64,000 nucleotides of DNA. It comes from CBDFKY01 sp965248995. Its GTDB lineage: Bacteria; Pseudomonadota; Alphaproteobacteria; Rickettsiales; UBA998. Shown piece after piece: positions 58,975 to 64,000 of this stretch (positions are counted from its first letter, which is position 1; each line of letters starts with the position of its first letter). The stretch spans positions 1-64,000 of the forward strand of contig CBDFKY010000002.1 of NCBI GenBank assembly GCA_965248995.1, written 5' to 3'. The notes beneath the pieces are model-generated. The model was not told the DNA's origin. It saw nothing but the letters and a program-made list of their open reading frames with translations, and searched no databases. A program made the translations under genes and the position numbers.

Positions 58975-59000
58975 CCCCGCGCGAGGCGACTTGCGCGGGG
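58975..59000. terminator. GC-rich hairpin between convergent genes
   Basis: CCCCGCGC pairs perfectly with GCGCGGGG around a 10-base loop. No T run follows on either strand, so it may be a weak or factor-aided terminator. Confidence 0.5.
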
Positions 59001-59008
59001 ACGCTTAA

Positions 59009-59779
59009 TTAAAACTCAAACGCCAGCTGATTTTTCACTTTCGCTACTACCGGCGGCGGAAGAAGCAATGGCTTGAATTCTGGCAGCGGCTCTTGCGGAA
59101 TGTCATTCGTTTCGCGGATGATTTTCCACATGGGCGTTTCCCGGCGTTCCCACCATTCCATGCGCAGCGTATCGCCATGCACGACTTCGCCTATTAGCTG
59201 CAGCGCCGATAGCTGGAAATAGGCCATGTTAAAGCAGGTGCGGTTAATATCGATTGCCTGGAACCATATCACCCGGCGGGCGTCATGGCCTTCCTCGCGC
59301 ATGGCTCTCGCTGCCTCGATCAGCATGACGCCAGCACCGCAACAAGGCTCTGACACGCGGATGATTCCTTGGCGCTCGATCAAATCGCTGGCGCCGACCA
59401 TTTGCATTTGCGCCATCATCCGGCAGACATGCACCGGCGTGAAAAACTCGCCGTTGAATTTATTGGCGATGCCCAGCTCCATGTATATCTGCCCGATAAA
59501 ATCTTCTTTGGTATCGAGCAACGCAATCACCGATATGCCATAGAGCGCAGCGATCGCATCAAGCTCTTTGGCGTCGTATTTCTTGATGGTTTCCATGTAT
59601 CGCTGTTCGATTCGCTCAAATTCCGCATCCCTCGTCAGCACACCTTCATGATAAGGTTGCTGATGCACCGTGCAGGCGGCAATTTCGATGAAATCCCGAA
59701 ACGTCTCATGCCAGTTGCGCCGGTAACTCAACTGGTCAAAGTGTTTACGAAAATCCTTAGAGTAAGTGGAGCTGGTCAT
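59009..59779 (-). CDS. N6-methyltransferase-like protein lacking the NPPY motif
   Basis: A 256-residue SAM-binding protein of the N6_Mtase/HsdM type common on plasmids. It has GEFFTPVHVCRMMAQM and the SAM motif SEPCCGAGVMLIEAARA, then FQAIDINRTCFNMAYFQLSA and HGDTLRMEWWERRETPMW, where a catalytic (D/N)PP(Y/F) would be expected but is absent. It may bind SAM without methylating DNA, or use another site. AGGAG precedes the ATG at 59779; the gene overlaps its upstream neighbour by 23 bp. Confidence 0.8.
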   Translation of the reverse strand: MTSSTYSKDFRKHFDQLSYRRNWHETFRDFIEIAACTVHQQPYHEGVLTRDAEFERIEQRYMETIKKYDAKELDAIAALYGISVIALLDTKEDFIGQIYMELGIANKFNGEFFTPVHVCRMMAQMQMVGASDLIERQGIIRVSEPCCGAGVMLIEAARAMREEGHDARRVIWFQAIDINRTCFNMAYFQLSALQLIGEVVHGDTLRMEWWERRETPMWKIIRETNDIPQEPLPEFKPLLLPPPVVAKVKNQLAFEF

Positions 59780-60056
59780 GTGCCGGCACTCCTTCTTGCT
59801 CACAGGCCAAATAGTATTTCAGCAGCGCGTTGGCATATAATCCCGCCTGCTTAGGAAAGCGGTTGCATTCAGTACGACTGAACGCAGGCACTTTTTCCGC
59901 CATCAGAATATCCGATAGCGTCACCTGGGGATGATAACGGTTAGGTTTCTTGATGCGGTAGAGCGTCCAGCACTTGCCGCCGGTGTAATGCTCAATCACG
60001 TCGATGCGGTAGGGCTGGCCGCGATAAGTGTAGAGCGCCTGAAACAATACGGTCAT
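59757..60056 (-). CDS. Hypothetical plasmid-type protein (99 residues)
   Basis: MTVLFQALYTYRGQPYRIDV, CWTLYRIKKPNRYHPQ and FSRTECNRFPKQAGLYANAL suggest a small alpha/beta protein. Family not recognised. It overlaps both neighbours by a few bases, so it is in an operon. The start at 60056 is chosen since the longer frame covers the upstream gene's end. Confidence 0.6.
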   Translation of the reverse strand: MTVLFQALYTYRGQPYRIDVIEHYTGGKCWTLYRIKKPNRYHPQVTLSDILMAEKVPAFSRTECNRFPKQAGLYANALLKYYLACEQEGVPAHDQLHLL

Positions 60057-60436
60057 ATCGCTACCACCGTTTCTTCGGGCATGTAGCGCAGCATCCGGCA
60101 ATCGTCTTTGCTCGCGTGTTGTATCGCTTCGATGATGCCGATCATGTAAGCTTCACCGCGATGCTTAATCATCCAGCCGCAGGACATGCTCTCAAACGCC
60201 ACGTCCTCTTTAATGGTCAGCCATTCGTCGCCTCCATCGTCCTGCTGGATGAAACAGAGATCGCCAAGCGTGAAGGCGCTGCCAAGCGACCAATTGCCTT
60301 GCCGAAATTTGCCGATCAGCTCGGCCATATCGCGGCATTCGTAAAAGCTGCTTTCGTTGAATTCCGGGTCGCTTGCGCGGCGCACCCAGCGGTTATTCCG
60401 GCCAAGCGCCAGCCATGTGGAAAGGTAAGTGTCCAT
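60053..60436 (-). CDS. Hypothetical element protein (127 residues)
   Basis: Opens MDTYLSTWLALGRNNRWVRR, with two similar strand-rich parts around DEWLTIKEDVAFESMSCGWM. Not recognised. GAGGATCTG before the ATG at 60436 supports this start over 60484. It overlaps the next gene by ATGA. Confidence 0.6.
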   Translation of the reverse strand: MDTYLSTWLALGRNNRWVRRASDPEFNESSFYECRDMAELIGKFRQGNWSLGSAFTLGDLCFIQQDDGGDEWLTIKEDVAFESMSCGWMIKHRGEAYMIGIIEAIQHASKDDCRMLRYMPEETVVAI

Positions 60437-60498
60437 CAGATCCTCGCTGTAGGAAAGAATGGCGGAGCTGTGACGCCCCGCCATTGGTGAAGGGAAAG

Positions 60499-62408
60499 TT
60501 AAAAGGCCATGCCTTTAGGCAGCCACGTTTTAAGCCGCTCCTGCTGTTCCGCGGTGAATTGCGGCTGGTCAGGATTGGCAAAGGCGGCATCGAGCGGTGT
60601 TACCGCCTCGTCCTTTTTCTTATTGGTATGCTGCTTCGCCCATTCCTCGCTAAGCACTTCCTGGCCGATCGCCAGCACGTCTTTCTTCGTGACGCTATCG
60701 AGGAAATTATCCTTTCTCGGACGCCAGTGCCTGCGCCGACATCGATGCCAAGCCGTTTGCCGATCGCATCGAACAGGAAGGATTTGCGTTGCTCACCGGC
60801 GAGCTGCGGTGTCAGCGCGCGGGCGACACAGGCGGCAAATAGCCGTTGCTTGTCTTCGGCACTTAACGCGCAGAAGGATTCAAAGCGTTCCAGCTCGTCC
60901 TTATGGTTCATCCATGCTAGCGGCAACGCTTTGAGCAGGGCTTCTTCCTTAGCTTTAAGCTCTTTGCTGGTTTCGTCCTGGCCGATGCTGACGCTGTATT
61001 TATTGGCGCGCACTTGCAGGAAGTCATGGCCGTAATAATAGGATGGGCTTAAGTTGCGCAGGCCACATCATGTAGAGCGCGGCATCAAACGCCGTGGCGT
61101 AATCCTCCGCCATGTGCAGGCGCATTACCTGTAGCCGGTTGGCTTTCAGCCGGTCGGAAAGCGCATTGCTATACTCGAATTTACTATCCGGCCTTGCGTC
61201 ATCGCGGAAACTAACGCCTTCCTCGTCGTTATCTTCCTCACCATCGCCATCGGCATCGCCGTCTTCTTCCGGCTCCAGTTCGGCAGGCGTATCATCTTCC
61301 GGCTTTACCAGCCCGAAGGTGATATCCGCTTCGCCGCTCCAACCGATTGTCACGATGCAGCCAGCAATCGCTTTCTCCTCTTCGCTAAACCCGGAGTATT
61401 CAGCGATTTTGGCTTCTACCTGCTCCAGTTGCTGCTGGACTTTCTGATACTCGGCTTCGTCCGCTTCGGCTTCTTCCAATGCAGAGAGCTTGTTTTCAAG
61501 CGTTTCTTGGCGTTTTAACAGCTTCTCCGGCACTTCTTCCAGCTGATGCTCATGGATATTTGCCGGAAATCACGCTGCTCGTTCCAGCCGAACGATTCTC
61601 GCGCTTCCGCCCATTTCCATTGGCCTTGAAGCACGGTGACGATTTGCTCCAGCTTTTCACTCGCCAGTTTCTGTAGCAGCGGCACATCTTCCAGATAGCA
61701 ATCGTCCTGCTCGCTGAACAGATCGCGGCGAACTGCACCGCCCGCCGCTTCATAAGCAGCCACGCCAACGAATTTCGCAAAGCGATGGTCGCCCTTGACG
61801 AATTTATCAGTCAGCGCGCGCCGAATGTAATGAGGTGAGTCCAGTTCATGACTGCCTTTGAAGCGTTTATACACTTCCTCTTGACGTTCGTGCTCATCGC
61901 TTAACGTAAAGGCCATCAACGCTTCCATCGATAATTCCTCGTTGCGGTAGGCTTTCAGCAACACCGGAGAGAGACGCCCCATTTTCAGGCGCTGCTCAAC
62001 AACGGACGCTGACACGCCGGAACGCGTAGCGATTTGCTCGTTGGTCAAACCATCCTCTGCCAGCTTCGCCCATGCCTCGAATTCATCGGCAGGGTGCATT
62101 GCGGTGCGCATGACGTTTTCAGCAAGGCTGATTTCCTTGGCATGTAGCTCATCGGTCAACTCGCATGGCACGGCAAAATCTTTTTCGATCTTGCCTTCTT
62201 TAACGAGTTCTTTCAGCGCGGCGAGACGCCGGCCACCGGCGACGACTTCAAACTTGCCGCTGCCTTCAATCGGCAACACGGTGAGATTTTGCCGCAGGCC
62301 GAGCGCGTTAATGCTGGCTTTGAGAGTGGCAATATCTTTCTTAGGTTCGGTTTTCCTGACGTTGAACGTCTTGGACGATACGAGTGATGATAATGGTATG
62401 GCTTGCAT
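60499..62408 (-). pseudogene. Large ParB-like protein gene with three frameshifts
   Basis: The first frame (62408 to about 61560) has the ParB domain: LKASINALGLRQNLTV, VAGGRRLAALKEL and ENVMRTAMHPADEFEAW, then HTH GLTNEQIATRSGVSAS. The coding path moves frame near 61560 (base missing), near 61070 (extra base) and near 60720 (base missing), and then reaches a natural stop after LKTWLPKGMAF at 60499. Joined, it would be about 636 residues with a coiled coil and an acidic linker, the size of plasmid-type ParB proteins. All three changes are single bases, so read errors are a real alternative to decay. Confidence 0.82.
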
Positions 62409-62470
62409 ATTTTGTTACTCCTTAAAGGATTGAATGATTGGAAATGTTTGATTTCCAAAACCAATCCAAG

Positions 62471-62506
62471 CACACGGGCACTTTGCCGTACACAGAAAAA
62501 CGCAAG
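62471..62506 (-). promoter_or_regulatory. Conserved 36-bp upstream element, copy 3
   Basis: Contains ACGGGCACTTTGCCGTACAC; it is more diverged at its right end. It lies 63 bp before the ParB-like gene start at 62408, the same place as copies 1 and 2 relative to their genes. Confidence 0.6.
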
Positions 62507-62556
62507 CAAATACAATAATTTAGCTAGTAATCTGGCGTAACTTATAGGGAGCTGGA

Positions 62557-63903
62557 GTGTTCTTTGGAGCCGTACCTACAGCCTGCATTGAGCAGGTTTT
62601 TCGCATTCTGGATTTTTCGCAATGGCAGGCGGCTTATGTCTGCTGCTCCGGCTCATTCCGCATCGAGCGCGCGCTTAAAACCAAGTTTCCGCAGCTGCCG
62701 GTATTCAGCAATGACGTAAGCCTCTATTCTTCAGCGGTTGGCTACCTAGCATGTCACCGCGAGTTCAACTTACGCTTCCAAGGCGCGCTTTCCTTTATCG
62801 AGGAGCGCGGCGACGTCAATAGCTTCTTTGAGCGCGTAGCGGCTCTGCTAGTGGCTTGCGATATGGCACGTTATGGCGCGCGCAAGAATGACTACACCCG
62901 CAAGCATTTCGATTATTACGTTGAAAACTTTGAGCTGTTCTATAACCGCGCCAAAGACCGTCTTGACCGCACCATTCCCGAAATGCCGCTCGACGGTTAT
63001 TTCTCCGGCGACTGGCGCAAGCACGTCAAGCAGGGCATCGAATCTGGCGCGGGCATCCTGGCATTCCCGCCGTTCTTCAAAGGCGATTATGAAAATCAGT
63101 TCAAATTCATTGAAGAAAATATCCACTGGCCTGCGCCGGATTACGAACTCTACAATCCAAAAATGCTGGGCGAGATCATTGATGAAGTGGACGCTTCGGG
63201 TGCGCCATACTGCATCCTTTCCGATCAGCTCTTTGAGCACAGGAAGCCAGTGCTGGAATATGTCACCGGGCGCAAGGTGCCGCATTACTGCTACGCCCGC
63301 ACTGAAAAATCCAGCGTGCGCCATCTCTACAAAGCACCGGAACCTTTCGCTTATGACTCGATCAATCCTGCAAAGCTCACGGCTAACAGCCAGGTGCAAG
63401 TCGTGCAGGCGGAAAGCCGCCACATGGATTTCATTAAGGATATCTATCTGCAAAAGACCATCATTCATTCTACCGGCGTGGCGAATTTCCTAATCTTCAT
63501 TGATAAAATGCTGGTCGGCGGCATCATTTACTCGCTGCCGAAATTCCCGACTTTCGGACACAACACGGTTTATCTACTCTCCGATGTGACGCTGTGCCGC
63601 GAAGCCAAGCTCTCAAAATTCATCGCCTATCTCGCTACTTCAAACACGCTGCTTGACCTGGTGAGCAAGAAGCTTGTCAGCCGTATCGACTATATCGTGA
63701 CCACGGCACGCACTCATAACGCCATTTCCATGAAATACCGGGGCATCTACAAGCTGTTGAACCGGCGCGAGGCAGATGACCCAGCGGAAGGCAATATCAT
63801 CAATTACGGCTCGAAGATGCGCCACGAAACGCCGCAAGAGATTTACTCGCGCTGGTACTGGCCGAAATTTGGAAAATCTTATGTCGCAAAACGAAACGCC
63901 TGA
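62557..63903 (+). CDS. Probable antirestriction adenine methyltransferase with GNAT-like end
   Basis: A 448-residue protein starting at GTG with GGGAG upstream. The first half resembles plasmid/phage adenine methyltransferase-like proteins: QAAYVCCSGSFRIERALKT as SAM site and ILAFPPFFKGDYENQFKFIE with a PPF motif. The C-terminal half (FLIFIDKMLVGGIIYSLPKF to DYIVTTARTHNAISMKYRG) looks like a GNAT fold and recalls the Mom DNA-modification protein of phage Mu. It would modify element DNA against host restriction. Both halves are assigned from motifs only. It overlaps the next gene by 23 bp. Confidence 0.68.
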   Translation: MFFGAVPTACIEQVFRILDFSQWQAAYVCCSGSFRIERALKTKFPQLPVFSNDVSLYSSAVGYLACHREFNLRFQGALSFIEERGDVNSFFERVAALLVACDMARYGARKNDYTRKHFDYYVENFELFYNRAKDRLDRTIPEMPLDGYFSGDWRKHVKQGIESGAGILAFPPFFKGDYENQFKFIEENIHWPAPDYELYNPKMLGEIIDEVDASGAPYCILSDQLFEHRKPVLEYVTGRKVPHYCYARTEKSSVRHLYKAPEPFAYDSINPAKLTANSQVQVVQAESRHMDFIKDIYLQKTIIHSTGVANFLIFIDKMLVGGIIYSLPKFPTFGHNTVYLLSDVTLCREAKLSKFIAYLATSNTLLDLVSKKLVSRIDYIVTTARTHNAISMKYRGIYKLLNRREADDPAEGNIINYGSKMRHETPQEIYSRWYWPKFGKSYVAKRNA

Positions 63904-64000
63904 ACCCGCGCTGCCGATTGACGCAAGCCAATACCGCTTCATAGCGGCCGAGGCAATTGTATTCCCTGCCACCGGCGAAGGTGACGGTGAAACGGTGAAC
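63881..64000 (+). CDS. Hypothetical protein, first 40 residues (cut by window end)
   Basis: ATG at 63881 with GGAAAA upstream begins MSQNETPEPALPIDASQYRF and continues open to the window edge. It overlaps the methyltransferase gene by 23 bp, so it is co-translated with it. Too short to identify. Confidence 0.6.
   Translation, partial: MSQNETPEPALPIDASQYRFIAAEAIVFPATGEGDGETVN

Larger units (their letters stand above)
40994..64000. mobile_element. Integrated element (prophage, ICE or plasmid), left end; right end outside the window
   Basis: The tRNA-Leu att site, an adjacent integrase, phage-type recombination genes, a repressor/Cro switch, a replication protein with iterons, two ParB-like genes and plasmid-type DUF genes follow one another without housekeeping genes up to the window edge. 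No terminase, head, tail, relaxase or type IV secretion gene is visible, so the kind of element is not settled. Confidence 0.85.

Noticed and set aside
60509..60934. Rightward frame of 141 codons
   Set aside because: Antisense to the frameshifted ParB-like gene, with Cys/Ser/Arg-rich composition and no homology pattern.

Overview
The window looks like about 41 kb of the chromosome of an alphaproteobacterium joined to the first 23 kb of an integrated mobile element. Alphaproteobacterial signs are the F1 ATP synthase operon in the order atpH-A-G-D-C with no F0 genes beside it, divergent bolA and cysteine-rich J-domain genes, a DUF2256 gene, a class I aldolase of the DhnA type, and an HK97 protease plus capsid pair like that of gene transfer agents. 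I cannot place the order or genus from sequence alone.

Left chromosomal part (1-41 kb). A very long leftward ORF of at least 1392 codons fills 1-4176 and runs off the window. A BON lipoprotein and both subunits of a CoA transferase follow (4.4-6.4 kb). A low-GC insert (6.4-8.0 kb) carries a HEPN-like gene and an IS630-type element. A long leftward housekeeping block (8.1-18.6 kb) encodes bactofilin, a DUF937 protein, Rnc, LepB, a UbiK-like protein, XerC, DUF484, a small transaldolase and the F1 subunits. Next come a frameshifted era, TraX, MiaA and several unrecognised proteins, including a 594-residue RTX calcium-binding protein (19-26 kb). An ArsR-SRPBCC fusion, aldolase, BolA, J-domain protein and the protease/capsid pair lie at 27-33 kb. 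A four-gene operon at 33.4-36.3 kb (ABC ATPase, FtsX-type permease, TlpA-like thioredoxin, DUF3299) has a Zur-like palindrome in its leader, so it is probably a zinc-responsive export or assembly system. Small stress and enzyme genes fill 36.3-41 kb.

Right part (41-64 kb). A tRNA-Leu(CAA) 3' part at 40994-41049 adjoins a P4-type integrase and marks the left end of an integrated element whose other end is outside the window. Leftward early genes encode an SbcC/RecF-like ATPase, RecT, a Cas4-like nuclease and a zinc-finger protein (recombination module). A central switch has a CI-like repressor with a degenerate protease domain facing a Cro-like gene. Rightward genes encode a replication protein with eleven 12-bp iterons inside its gene. 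Two divergent abortive-infection-type genes, a ParB, a block of small plasmid-type genes, an SAM-methyltransferase-like protein, a frameshifted second ParB-like gene and a probable antirestriction methyltransferase follow. No structural, packaging or conjugation genes are in the window, so prophage and ICE/integrated plasmid remain open.

The most interesting signals are regulatory. A palindrome family TTNGCA-N4-TGCNAA sits at the repressor/Cro switch, the leftward operon, the Abi pair, a gene-free region with two terminators, and a rightward promoter, and looks like the regulon of the element's repressor. A second conserved 36-bp element precedes three leftward operons. A promoter at 56020-56048 drives a 67-nt RNA with tRNA acceptor and T arms, an encoded CCA and no room for a D arm. 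Single-base frameshifts in era and (three times) in the ParB-like gene mean either decay or leftover indel errors in the assembly.
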